Shown here: piece by piece, positions 43,699 through 52,050 of the stretch
How positions within the stretch are numbered: position 1 is the first letter of the stretch
How the letters are laid out: each line of letters starts with the position of its first letter
Assembly: GCA_030603445.1 (NCBI GenBank)
Contig: JAUVXU010000012.1
Coordinates: 1 to 56,509 of the forward strand
DNA: 56,509 nt
Reading direction: 5' to 3'
Source of the DNA: Methanomicrobia archaeon
Lineage (GTDB): Archaea > Methanobacteriota_B > Thermococci > Methanofastidiosales > NM3
Program-made: the position numbers and the translations under genes
The notes under the pieces: model-generated
What the model was told of the DNA's origin: nothing
Database searches by the model: none
The model's input: the letters and a program-made list of their open reading frames with translations, nothing else

Positions 43699-44639
43699 CA
43701 AGAGACGACGTAATGGAAAAATATGGGGATCTGCCTTATCTCAGCCCATATGAAAAGATATTTGCACTTATTGACGATGAAAAAAAAGACATAGAACTTC
43801 ATGAGTATCACGCCCGCGGCATGTGCAATGGAGGGTCTGCATGGGAAGTGTACCACTTCCCAAGGACATCAAGGATAGTAAAAGAAGCCTTTTCAGAAGG
43901 TGCACGAAACGTACTTATAATGTCCACAGGCGAGGAGCAGCTCGACCTCATTCCAGGAATATCGGGAGCAGGTCTTGAAGCTGCCAAGATAAAAGGCGAC
44001 AAGGTAGCGCTTACATATGCAGGGCTTGCAGGAGGGGGCGTCGCAGTCACCATATGCAGGGGAATGGCAAAGAACATAGAAGGAATAGATATACACTCAA
44101 TAGGCGGGGGAGCAAAGCTTGGAAGGGCCACCTTGCACCTTCCTGCGTACAAAAAATTTGTTTTTGGGGCTGATGATACCGATATACCTGGAAAGGGCGC
44201 GACATGGTCTGTTATGAATGAGATAGGTTACAAGGCCGAACAGGAAGGCATGGCATACTATCTAGACCACACAATAACCCAATTATACCCTCATGCCCCG
44301 CATAAGACGACCAACTGCGTGACAGTAGCAATAAATCTCGCCTGTCCCCTGGGAAAGGAGAAGAAGCTCAAGGAGTATTTGCTGGAAAATCTTGCAGAGC
44401 GCACTTACAGCAAGGAGGCATCCGCGGTGTTTTGGGAAAAGGTCGCAATACCTGATGAACTAAGAAGGTATACACAAAACGCGAAGAACAGGATTGTTGA
44501 GATAGAAGAAGCAGAAAAGACCGCCAAAGAAAACGACCTGGAGCTTGTAGAAGTGACAGGGCCAATGGGCAAGATAGGGGCAGTAGGCTCTATTGGGCTT
44601 CATCGCGACAGGAAAAAAGCCGTAATGCCTTACTACTGA
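43692..44639 (+). CDS. Methanogenesis marker protein 11
   Basis: 315 residues. Distinctive motifs: GGSAWEVYHFPRTSRI near 38-53, TYAGLAGGGVAVTICRGMA near 105-123, SIGGGAKLGRATLHLP, and FGADDTDIPGKGATWSVMNE near 156-175, a variant of the DDTD segment shared with TiaS-like proteins. The family is largely limited to methanogens and related archaea; its role is unknown. Overlaps mtxX and is 6 bp from the radical SAM gene, so the three form one operon. Confidence 0.82.
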   Translation: MLTRDDVMEKYGDLPYLSPYEKIFALIDDEKKDIELHEYHARGMCNGGSAWEVYHFPRTSRIVKEAFSEGARNVLIMSTGEEQLDLIPGISGAGLEAAKIKGDKVALTYAGLAGGGVAVTICRGMAKNIEGIDIHSIGGGAKLGRATLHLPAYKKFVFGADDTDIPGKGATWSVMNEIGYKAEQEGMAYYLDHTITQLYPHAPHKTTNCVTVAINLACPLGKEKKLKEYLLENLAERTYSKEASAVFWEKVAIPDELRRYTQNAKNRIVEIEEAEKTAKENDLELVEVTGPMGKIGAVGSIGLHRDRKKAVMPYY

Positions 44640-44645
44640 TACGTT

Positions 44646-45719
44646 ATGTACAAAACACCAGAGCTAAAAGTCCGGCTCCAAAGCCTTGGCGTCTCTTTGC
44701 CCCAAATGGACAAGGGGCGAAAGGGTGGCGCCGGTCCCGCTGCAGGGAAAAGTCTTATTTTTAGTGGTACAGTTGCAAACGTGCCGACGCAAAGCACGTT
44801 CGTATCCGAATCTCCTTTTAGCATATCTTTTGACGATGGCAGATACTGGATAGCAGAGAAAGGAAATAAATTAACCAAAGTGGAGTTTCCAAAAATTCCC
44901 CATTTCTATGAAAAGCAGACTAGCGACGGGGTGCCTATGAAAAAGATAGCCTTGTTGCATGGCGCAAGCTGTCTCGCCTCAACGGTATGCCAGAAATGCG
45001 TATATTACGGCACCAAGAACGCATGCTCCTTTTGCGGCATAGAACTCTCATTATTATCTGGTGACACCATAGCTGAAAAGACGCCAGAGCAGCTATCAGA
45101 GGTCGCTATAGCTGCAAAAGATGAAGGAATAGTTAATCATGTCACGCTTACCTCAGGCACGCAATCTGGTCCTGATAAGGGACTTGGAAAAATGGTAGCA
45201 GCAGCAAACGCCATAAAGGATGCCACAGGCATGCCAGTTCAAGTGCAAATAGAACCATTCAAAGACCTATCGTTATTAGACGACCTCCCGTCGGGAGGTG
45301 TTGATAGCATCGGCATCCATATAGAAAGCCTTGATGAGAAGGCACTTGCACTTAATGCCCCGATAAAAGCTAAAATTGGCCTTCCCTCCTTTATCTCCAT
45401 GTGGAATAAAGCAGCAGAGGTCTTAGGAGAAAATCAAGTAGAAAGCTTTGTCATTGCGGGAATGGGAGAAGATATCAAAAAATCCCTTCAAAATATGGAG
45501 AAGATGGTGAGGGCAGGAGCATATCCATTCATAGTCCCCTTAAGGCCGATACCTGGTACGAAACTGCAGCATGAACGCCCTCCTTCCCCTGAGAAAATGA
45601 TTCCTTATCTAGAGAAGGCCTCAGAGATAGTGCATGATGGGGGGCTTTCATGGAAAAAGAGCAAGGCAGGCTGCCTCAGGTGCAGGGCGTGTTCGCCTCT
45701 TCCTGACTTTGAGAAATAA
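44646..45719 (+). CDS. Radical SAM protein, MSMEG_0568-like family
   Basis: 357 residues. KGRKGGAGPAAGKSLIF near the start, KIALLHGASCLASTVCQKCVYY then KNACSFCGIELSL (about 98-135) with a cluster of cysteines for an Fe-S centre, GIHIESLDEKALALNAPIKA, FVIAGMGEDI and PFIVPLRPIPGTK. This matches the radical SAM family found in the bacterial Nit1 nitrilase cluster (MSMEG_0568), here placed with methanogenesis marker genes. The C-terminal CLRCRAC may bind a second cluster or zinc. Substrate unknown; a cofactor or protein-modification role is inferred. Confidence 0.8.
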   Translation: MYKTPELKVRLQSLGVSLPQMDKGRKGGAGPAAGKSLIFSGTVANVPTQSTFVSESPFSISFDDGRYWIAEKGNKLTKVEFPKIPHFYEKQTSDGVPMKKIALLHGASCLASTVCQKCVYYGTKNACSFCGIELSLLSGDTIAEKTPEQLSEVAIAAKDEGIVNHVTLTSGTQSGPDKGLGKMVAAANAIKDATGMPVQVQIEPFKDLSLLDDLPSGGVDSIGIHIESLDEKALALNAPIKAKIGLPSFISMWNKAAEVLGENQVESFVIAGMGEDIKKSLQNMEKMVRAGAYPFIVPLRPIPGTKLQHERPPSPEKMIPYLEKASEIVHDGGLSWKKSKAGCLRCRACSPLPDFEK

Positions 45720-45724
45720 AAAAT

Positions 45725-46690
45725 TCACAGAAAATGATCGTATCCACCCTTTAGCTCCAATAATTTATTATCAATTAGAAGATGCCTTCCCTTTTTTTCA
45801 TCCTCTATTGTGCCAACTATCGTGAAATCTGAAAACTCCTTATAGAGCAGTTTCAGATCGTCCTTAGGAATAGTGAACACAATCTCAAAGTCCTCTCCGC
45901 CGTATAGCGCCATATCAACTGCATCTAGCGAGAGCTCCTTTGCTGCATATAGTGCGGCAGGGGATAATGGTATACTATCTGCATCAAGCGTTGCCCCTGC
46001 CAAGCTTTCATCACAGATATGATTTACCTCACTAGCAAGACCGTCGCTGACATCTATCATGGCGTGTGCATACAATGCTATTGCCATTGCCTCCTTGGCC
46101 GTTCTCGACTGGGGTTCTAAATATTCCTTTGTATATTTATCACCCTTGGCGCTTTGCAATAGATTCAGACCAGCAGAACTTCCCCCCAAACTGCCTGTCA
46201 CGCATATAATATCCCCAATTTGCGCCATGGAACGAAGCCGAAGAAGCTTTTTTTCAACTTCCCCTAATAGGGCAAGGTTAAAGACCATTCTAGGACCGTG
46301 TGTTGTGTCTCCTCCTATAAACACAACCCCGTGGCGTCTTGCCGAATCGAATAATCCTCTATAAAACTCATCCATAAACTCCACAGAAGTGTCATCCCCT
46401 AGTGACATGGATAGCAAGGCGTAACGCGGATATCCCCCCATTGAGACTATATCAGAAACATTTGCCTCGACAAGCTTTACCCCTACCTGGTATGGCGTTT
46501 GCCATTTCAGATTGAAATGATCCCCTTCCACTATCATGTCCGTTGTTGCCAGTTGGTATTTGTCCTCTTCATAGAATAGAACTGCGCAATCATCGCCTAT
46601 GCCTTTGTATATGCCCTTGTCATCAACGCCCTGATTACGCATCAGGCGTTTTATAAGTGCGAACTCTCCTCCTAGTTCAGATATCTTCAC
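45725..46690 (-). CDS. thiL: Thiamine-monophosphate kinase
   Basis: 321 residues with the PurM/ThiL fold: ELGGEFALIKRL at the start, GIGDDCAVL near 31-39, TTDMIVEGDHF near 49-59, NVSDIVSMGGYPRYAL near 78-93, FIGGDTTHGP near 123-132, DVSDGLASE near 214-222 and YGGEDFEIVF near 266-275. It phosphorylates thiamine monophosphate to the diphosphate cofactor. Converges with the radical SAM gene, 5 bp apart. Confidence 0.9.
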   Translation of the reverse strand: MKISELGGEFALIKRLMRNQGVDDKGIYKGIGDDCAVLFYEEDKYQLATTDMIVEGDHFNLKWQTPYQVGVKLVEANVSDIVSMGGYPRYALLSMSLGDDTSVEFMDEFYRGLFDSARRHGVVFIGGDTTHGPRMVFNLALLGEVEKKLLRLRSMAQIGDIICVTGSLGGSSAGLNLLQSAKGDKYTKEYLEPQSRTAKEAMAIALYAHAMIDVSDGLASEVNHICDESLAGATLDADSIPLSPAALYAAKELSLDAVDMALYGGEDFEIVFTIPKDDLKLLYKEFSDFTIVGTIEDEKKGRHLLIDNKLLELKGGYDHFL

Positions 46691-46873
46691 CTTTTTCTTC
46701 CCTCCACTCTTTTGTTTATTTTAACGGAACAAAATATCTCATGCAAGTTTATACCTTGCATCCCGATCAAGACGGACCCTTGACATTGTGTTTGGCATCT
46801 CTTCCATTTAATTTTTTTCACTAATATTGTCATCAGGAGGCAAACAGGCGAAATAGGGCGACCTGGTGGACTA

Positions 46874-46904
46874 TAAAAAAGATAAAATCCTCACATCTGT
46901 GAGG
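46874..46904 (-). terminator. Terminator overlapping the lipoprotein stop codon
   Basis: On the minus strand CCTCACA and TGTGAGG pair around two bases (46889-46904), then ATTTTATCTTTTTT follows. The stop codon of the lipoprotein gene lies inside the stem. Confidence 0.6.
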
Positions 46905-47550
46905 TGAGATTCTTGGCCAAGTTAAGGATATAGCTGAGGTCAATGCTCTCTATATCTGGGGCCTCGTAGTATTGAAAGGTCAGTAAGATGTCTTTTTTTA
47001 CAATGAAAATGACGTACTGTGTGTCAACATCTATAATGTTGTTTGGAGGGCCTCGATCATATATTAGTGTTATCTTTAGGATCTTCATGTAATCCCCGAC
47101 CGCAGGAGCGCTCACAAGATCTATAGTGCTTTCTGTCGGTCCGCCTTCATATTCATTACTTTCATCCACAGTATACCATTCTGCCAGAAATGCCACATTC
47201 TTGTCAACTGCGGCGTTTATTTTCTCTATATCGTATCTGCCCACGCCTTGATGTAACGTCATGCTGGTCAAATGATCCTCTGTCTGAATGGAAAGCTTAA
47301 AGTCTGCACCATCTCCCTCTATAAAACCTCTTTCTATCTGTTCATCGGAAAGATCCTGTCCAGGGGGAACAATATAATCGATAGCGTCTTTCTGATACCA
47401 ACCTTCCGGCAGCAGGTCCGACGTTATCAACAGGTCATGAATCTCGCCGTTGTACGTGTTCTCGTCTTCGTCCGAGCTGATGCACCCGGCAACGAATGCT
47501 GTGATCAATAAAATGGCCATACAATATACTAATAGCATTTTACTTTTCAT
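46891..47550 (-). CDS. Lipoprotein of unknown function
   Basis: 219 residues. Signal MKSKMLLVYCMAILLITAFVAGC with lipobox VAGC, so probably lipid-anchored outside the membrane. The rest is a mixed alpha/beta domain rich in Asp/Glu (LLITSDLLPEGW, TIDLVSAPAVGDYMKILKI, DTQYVIFIVKKDILLTFQYY) that resembles generic archaeal surface lipoproteins. No catalytic motif. A terminator overlaps its stop. Confidence 0.65.
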   Translation of the reverse strand: MKSKMLLVYCMAILLITAFVAGCISSDEDENTYNGEIHDLLITSDLLPEGWYQKDAIDYIVPPGQDLSDEQIERGFIEGDGADFKLSIQTEDHLTSMTLHQGVGRYDIEKINAAVDKNVAFLAEWYTVDESNEYEGGPTESTIDLVSAPAVGDYMKILKITLIYDRGPPNNIIDVDTQYVIFIVKKDILLTFQYYEAPDIESIDLSYILNLAKNLTSQM

Positions 47551-47732
47551 ATGATCAAATTCAATAGGCCTGATAATAGAAAAATTTATTGCCGAATTAG
47601 ATAAACTCTTAGATATTCAAATGTTGTACACAAAAGAATATTTTTGAATGTGCATTGGAGTGTAACGAAAGGTATATATATACAATCAAATACACTTTAT
47701 TACACAATTAGAGTTTTTGAGGTGCGTCAACT

Positions 47733-48059
47733 ATGTTTAAAGGAGGAAATTTATCTAGAAATGAGGAAACGCTTATAGCTATGAGAACCCAGATCGACGA
47801 GACCACTTCCAGGAAATTGAAGGCCATAAAAGCATTGTATGGCCTAAAACACATTGGTGAGGCCGTGGATGCTGTTGTTAGTATGTGTGCTGATGATTTT
47901 CTGTCTAGTCCCGAACTGCGAAAGGACGTATCAAAGAGAATCCACGATGATCTTGAGGCATCTAGAGCCAGCTTCACGAAAGATGGCATGTCCAGGGAAG
48001 ACGTACTTAATCTTTGCGGGGTGTCTGAAGATGATATTAGAGAAGACTCAGAACTCTGA
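47733..48059 (+). CDS. Ribbon-helix-helix antitoxin-like protein
   Basis: 108 residues. RTQIDETTSRKLKAIKAL followed by KHIGEAVDAVVSMC (about 17-52) has the strand-helix-helix pattern of RHH DNA-binding antitoxins. An Asp/Ser-rich C-terminus (MSREDVLNLCGVSEDDI) could neutralise a toxin. Its end overlaps the next frame by 29 bp, the usual layout of type II toxin-antitoxin pairs. TATA-like ATATATATAC lies around 47673-47684. Confidence 0.55.
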   Translation: MFKGGNLSRNEETLIAMRTQIDETTSRKLKAIKALYGLKHIGEAVDAVVSMCADDFLSSPELRKDVSKRIHDDLEASRASFTKDGMSREDVLNLCGVSEDDIREDSEL

Positions 48060-48321
48060 GAAGAAAATCAGGAAGCTTTCTAAGGACAAGAAAATTGGAA
48101 GTATAATTGCGAAATTTTTGATATATATAATCAAAAATCCAGAAGATGTAGTCAAAGGCACCATGAAACCTTGTACATCTCCTTATTCCTTAATGTATCA
48201 TAAACATCTTACTAAGAGATTAATCATATTAACTTCGTTTGAAGGAGAGCGTTGCATAGTCAACGACATTGGGCATTGGGAAGAGTTCTTTGGGAACAAA
48301 AATAGATTCCTCAAAATATGA
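48031..48321 (+). CDS. Toxin-like protein, possibly RelE/ParE superfamily
   Basis: 96 residues starting at an ATG within the preceding gene. LIYIIKNPEDVVKGTMKP, YHKHLTKRLIILTSFEGERC and IVNDIGHWEEFFG recall the strand order of RelE/ParE-type toxins, which cleave ribosome-bound mRNA or poison gyrase. The match is loose. The overlap with an RHH-like gene supports a toxin-antitoxin pair. A longer open frame extends upstream but lies inside the antitoxin gene. Confidence 0.45.
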   Translation: MILEKTQNSEKKIRKLSKDKKIGSIIAKFLIYIIKNPEDVVKGTMKPCTSPYSLMYHKHLTKRLIILTSFEGERCIVNDIGHWEEFFGNKNRFLKI

Positions 48322-48483
48322 AGTAATGCGCAGATACAAGAATTGATAACATTGATCTTGTTGAACTAATACTGTATATTTCACACTATGCGATGTTATA
48401 TTTCTTTTTATATCAATAACTGTCCGAAAGATTTAAATATAATAACGTATAAATAAATACGTGATGCGTATTAATTGGTTACT

Positions 48484-49026
48484 ATGAAAAGCATAATTCG
48501 TTTTGAAAACTTGGAGTCGCTGACAAAAACTCTCAAGAAAGATTTGCAAGTGGAAGTATTACTATATACCTTCGTCAATCATCATGCTACGTATAGCAAT
48601 ATACTAAATGACGTTTCTGTAGCCACAAATACGAAGAATAAGAATACAGTGAGAAGCGCACTAAACAGCCTAATCAATAAAAATTATATTGAAAAAACCA
48701 ATAATGAGCTTGGATATCCAATTTATATCAACAAACTTCTTGTAGATGATGTGAAAAATTTGTCAACGTATAATTCTGTAAAATATTATATGGAAAAACA
48801 TGGGCGTAAAGAGATTAGCGAGACCGATTTAGAACCCAAAACGAATGAAGAGATATTGAAAACAATATGGGTAGCAAGAGGATTTCTCATTGCACTTATG
48901 CGTATATATGCAGATGATCCGAAAATCAGCGAACAATTGGGTAATACGCTGAAATTGATTAGAAATACGATCAAGCCTGATTTGGAAAAACGGGGAAAAA
49001 TAGAGAAAATTAAAAAGGGCGGATAA
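48484..49026 (+). CDS. Winged-helix-like protein of unknown function
   Basis: 180 residues from ATG 48484 (a GTG at 48475 is in frame). The first ~90 residues (EVLLYTFVNHHATYSNIL, NTVRSALNSLINKNYIEKT) look like a winged helix; the rest is helical with a basic end (KRGKIEKIKKGG). A TATA-like GATTTAAATATAAT lies about 50 bp upstream. Possibly a regulator of the surrounding toxin-antitoxin genes. AT-rich. Confidence 0.5.
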   Translation: MKSIIRFENLESLTKTLKKDLQVEVLLYTFVNHHATYSNILNDVSVATNTKNKNTVRSALNSLINKNYIEKTNNELGYPIYINKLLVDDVKNLSTYNSVKYYMEKHGRKEISETDLEPKTNEEILKTIWVARGFLIALMRIYADDPKISEQLGNTLKLIRNTIKPDLEKRGKIEKIKKGG

Positions 49027-49317
49027 GGTATCTATCAATGTTATCAAATGATATAATTCATTTATAAAAAAATCTAAATTAAGTGAGAAAATATGAATTC
49101 ATATAACACGGTTGATTTTGACCTAAAGGGGGCGATAAAAAGAAATAAAATATTAGTATTTAATACAATATTTTTACATATTGTAAGATACTAATGTAAT
49201 TCTGTTACTATTATAATTGCTTAGTTCTTATAGTATATAAAATTATCTTTACATTCTGCAAAATGTAATTTTACAGCATTATTAACAAATATAATATTAT
49301 ATCATATGGAGTGAAAA

Positions 49318-49683
49318 ATGATATTTGAAATTGATAAAGAATTGAAGGTAAACGTTGAAATTCGATTGAGTCCGAAAGTTGAAAAATATATAAAAAAAAT
49401 TCAAACGAATGAGCTCAGTGAAGAAAAGATAGAATATAAAAGAATTTGTAAAACGATAAACATATTGAAGGAGAATCCATCCAAAGGCAAAGCTATTCAA
49501 AGAGGTCGTTTGAATAAAAAACATTTGAAAAGATTTGAAACGGATAAACTCTTTGTGATCGAAGTAGACAACCTACATCGCTTGATCTATTCTTTGAAAG
49601 GTACTTCAAAAGAAGAAAAACTTGTAGTTGAAATCCATGCCATTTGGAATCACAAAGAATATGATAGATTCTTCAAGTATTGA
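49318..49683 (+). CDS. RelE-like toxin
   Basis: 121 residues. EIRLSPKVEKYIKKI, then CKTINILKENPSKGKAIQRGRL, KLFVIEVDNLHRLIYSLKG and VVEIHAIWNHKEYDRFFKY match the RelE/YafQ-type fold, with the late HKEYDRFF common in archaeal RelE-like proteins. Probably an mRNA interferase. No antitoxin precedes it; instead a small gene converges with it 21 bp downstream. Very AT-rich. Confidence 0.65.
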   Translation: MIFEIDKELKVNVEIRLSPKVEKYIKKIQTNELSEEKIEYKRICKTINILKENPSKGKAIQRGRLNKKHLKRFETDKLFVIEVDNLHRLIYSLKGTSKEEKLVVEIHAIWNHKEYDRFFKY

Positions 49684-49704
49684 ATTAAATTGAATTGGGC
49701 TGAG

Positions 49705-49965
49705 TTAAAATACAGTCCAATCTTTTGTTTTTTCAATTCCATCGGGGTCGTGTATCCAAACCACTTTAGAATCAGAATCTATAACGACCTTGTATGAACT
49801 TATTAGATATTCAATAGCCTTGTTGTAAGTTCCATACATCATCTTTTTTGGAAGTGTTTTCCACAATTCTGTTTTTGACATCTCTGTTGAATTTTCTTGT
49901 ATATGCTTTTCAATCATCAAAATAGTATCTAAATTTGGGCTTCTGATAGATACAGTGCTTGGCAT
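49705..49965 (-). CDS. Small antitoxin-like protein convergent with the RelE-like gene
   Basis: 86 residues from ATG 49965 (GGATGGGAAAAA precedes it). MPSTVSIRSPNLDTILMIEKH, TELWKTLPKKMMYGTYNKAIEYL and IDSDSKVVWIHDPDGI form a small helix-rest-strand protein like the winged-helix antitoxin-like partners often found with archaeal RelE toxins. The convergent arrangement is unusual for a toxin-antitoxin pair. The assignment is inferred from size, composition and context. Confidence 0.45.
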   Translation of the reverse strand: MPSTVSIRSPNLDTILMIEKHIQENSTEMSKTELWKTLPKKMMYGTYNKAIEYLISSYKVVIDSDSKVVWIHDPDGIEKTKDWTVF

Positions 49966-50580
49966 TTTTTCCCATCCTCCAACAACATAAAATATATAAT
50001 AAATCATATCAAATGATATGATTAAACATACATAAGATAATGTGTTTAAAAAGTTTCCTAAACACTAACTTGAAATATTAAACATTAACTTAAAATATTA
50101 AACACTAACTTGAAATATTAAGTTTATCCTATATTTATTTATCTTGGGCTCCATTTTAAAATTTTATAACTATTTACAATTATTTAGTTTGTTTAGTAAA
50201 TAACTATCTATTTAATTAGTTTAATTAGTTTCAATGCTATATACTTGACAGGGGGATCCATTCTCCCATATAACTATTACAAATGAGGAAAAGCTCACAG
50301 TAAAAATAAAATCAATCATAGAATTAGAGAAAATATACGCAACTTTTACTTATCCTCTCGCACAAATCCCCATATTTTTTCAAGACGATAGCTAAGAGAA
50401 CGTATATTTGGTAATATATGCAATTTAAGTGTCAAGAGATTATATGGATATTTATCCACCTCTTTTTGATAATATAAAAAATAGTAATAAAATAACAGTC
50501 ACAAAATGACTAAAAAATAAATCAATATATATTGTATGTTCCCAATATAATTTGATTTATTTTATTTGCAAATATTTAGA
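49966..50580. other. AT-rich intergenic region with tandem repeats
   Basis: 615 bp without a convincing gene. Contains three 20-bp tandem repeats at 50061-50120 and TTTAATTAG/TTTAATTAG repeats near 50212-50230. It separates the RelE locus from the DEAD-box helicase. Confidence 0.5.
50061..50120 (+). repeat. Three 20-bp tandem repeats
   Basis: Units of AACACTAACTTGAAATATTA at 50061-50080 and 50101-50120 are identical; the middle unit (50081-50100) differs at two positions. They lie about 100-155 bp upstream of the minus-strand antitoxin-like gene, and could be an operator or plasmid-like iterons. Confidence 0.75.
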
Positions 50581-51762
50581 CTATGCAGACCTTCTAAATC
50601 TTCTCTTTGGGCCATTTCTTTTTGAATAGTTGTAATTATGTTTTTTGAATTCCATGACCCTAAAACGTGGCGGCCTTACTTCTTGTATATTGTACGAAAA
50701 AGTCCTTTGCACCCTTCTAAATGCATCGTGGTCGTCCCTGCTTAAGAGAGATATGGCTGTCCCTTCTTCCCCGGCCCTTGCGGTCCTGCCTATCCTATTT
50801 GCGTAGTCTTCCGCATTTGCGGGTATACCATAATTAAAGATATGCGTGACATCCTTGACATCGATTCCTCTTGCTGCAACGTCAGTTGCCACAAGCACCT
50901 CAATGTTTTTGGCATGGAACTGCTTTATGGTCTTCTCCCTTTTGTTTTGTGGCATGCCACCATGCAGCGATCTTGCATTTATTCCATTTTCCTTAAGGTT
51001 TCTTGCGACATCGTCTGCCTCTCTTCTCGCATTGCAAAATACTATTGAAAGCTCTGGTGCCTCATCAGCTATCAGATGCAACAAGAGCGAGAACTTTTTA
51101 GTATATGGTATATCATAGAAATACTGTTTTAGGACATCGTCATTTACCTTATACGCTGTTTCTATGGTCTTTGCCTTTTTTGAGAACTTTTTTCTAATAT
51201 ATTTTAGCTTGTCCGGCATCGTTGCGCTAAATAGAAGTGTCTGTCTGTCTCTTGGCATTTGTTTTGCTATAAATACCATGTCATCATAAAAACCCATATC
51301 AATCATCTTGTCTGCCTCATCAAGTACAAAGATATTGATATCAGGAGGGGATATATGGCCCTTATTCATCATATCCATGACCCTTCCAGGAGTCCCAACT
51401 ACTATCTCGGCCCTTTTTAAATCTTTTATTTGGGGAACGTACGATGTTCCTCCATAAACTGTTGCGATTTTTACGCCTTTGTATTTTGAGAATTTTTTTA
51501 TTTCCCCTGCAACTTGTTTTGCAAGCTCTCTAGTAGGCTCAAGGATTAGTGCTTGAATTCCTTCGCCTATTTTCACTTTCTCTACGATAGGTATTCCGAA
51601 CGCCGCAGTCTTGCCTGAACCTGTTTCGGATTGTGCGAACACATCATGCCCTTCCCTAATCATAGGTATTGCTTTTCTTTGTATTTTGGTTGGTTTGTCA
51701 AACTTAATCCTTTGCAAAGAATCAAGTATGCTCTCCTCCAAACCCATATCTTCAAATCTCAT
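50581..51762 (-). CDS. DEAD-box RNA helicase
   Basis: 393 residues. Q motif (FDKPTKIQRKAIP), motif I AQSETGSGKT near 42-51, Ia LEPTRELAKQ, Ib TPGRVMD, motif II DEAD near 148-151, motif III SAT, then IV-VI to NRIGRTARAGEEG. Motif VI usually begins with His; here it is Asn. A basic tail (KRNGPKRRFRRSA) probably binds RNA. It unwinds RNA with ATP, likely in ribosome assembly or mRNA turnover. Confidence 0.93.
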   Translation of the reverse strand: MRFEDMGLEESILDSLQRIKFDKPTKIQRKAIPMIREGHDVFAQSETGSGKTAAFGIPIVEKVKIGEGIQALILEPTRELAKQVAGEIKKFSKYKGVKIATVYGGTSYVPQIKDLKRAEIVVGTPGRVMDMMNKGHISPPDINIFVLDEADKMIDMGFYDDMVFIAKQMPRDRQTLLFSATMPDKLKYIRKKFSKKAKTIETAYKVNDDVLKQYFYDIPYTKKFSLLLHLIADEAPELSIVFCNARREADDVARNLKENGINARSLHGGMPQNKREKTIKQFHAKNIEVLVATDVAARGIDVKDVTHIFNYGIPANAEDYANRIGRTARAGEEGTAISLLSRDDHDAFRRVQRTFSYNIQEVRPPRFRVMEFKKHNYNYSKRNGPKRRFRRSA

Positions 51763-51983
51763 GTAAACATCCCTTTTTGGAAAAACAAAAATAGTATGAT
51801 ATTAAATCAATGATATTATTGCTTAACACCTGAAATGTAACGCCCTTTATAAGTGTTACTGTTAAAAGTATCAGGCTAGGAACTAAAATTATGGATATAA
51901 TGAAAAAAGAGGAATAATTTTTCCTTTAAAATATATAACTTATAGGCCTTGTCTGTAAACTTATTTATGAAAATATGTCATGC

Positions 51984-52011
51984 GGGGGGAGCGTCTCTAC
52001 GCGTTCCCCCC
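51984..52011 (-). terminator. GC-rich hairpin after the surface propeller gene
   Basis: A run of G's followed by AGCG pairs across a short TCTCTA loop with CGCGTTCC and C's, about ten base pairs with a small bulge. It lies 40-67 bp after the stop of the minus-strand surface protein gene and before the helicase promoter; a terminator or a processing signal is likely. Confidence 0.5.
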
Positions 52012-52050
52012 TGTTCTTTAATGTTTTATCTATGTCCCTAAGCTAATAGC

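Noticed and set aside
50061-50120. Tandem repeats considered as a CRISPR array
   Set aside because: The 20-bp units are contiguous with no spacers and no cas genes lie nearby. No CRISPR array was seen in the window.
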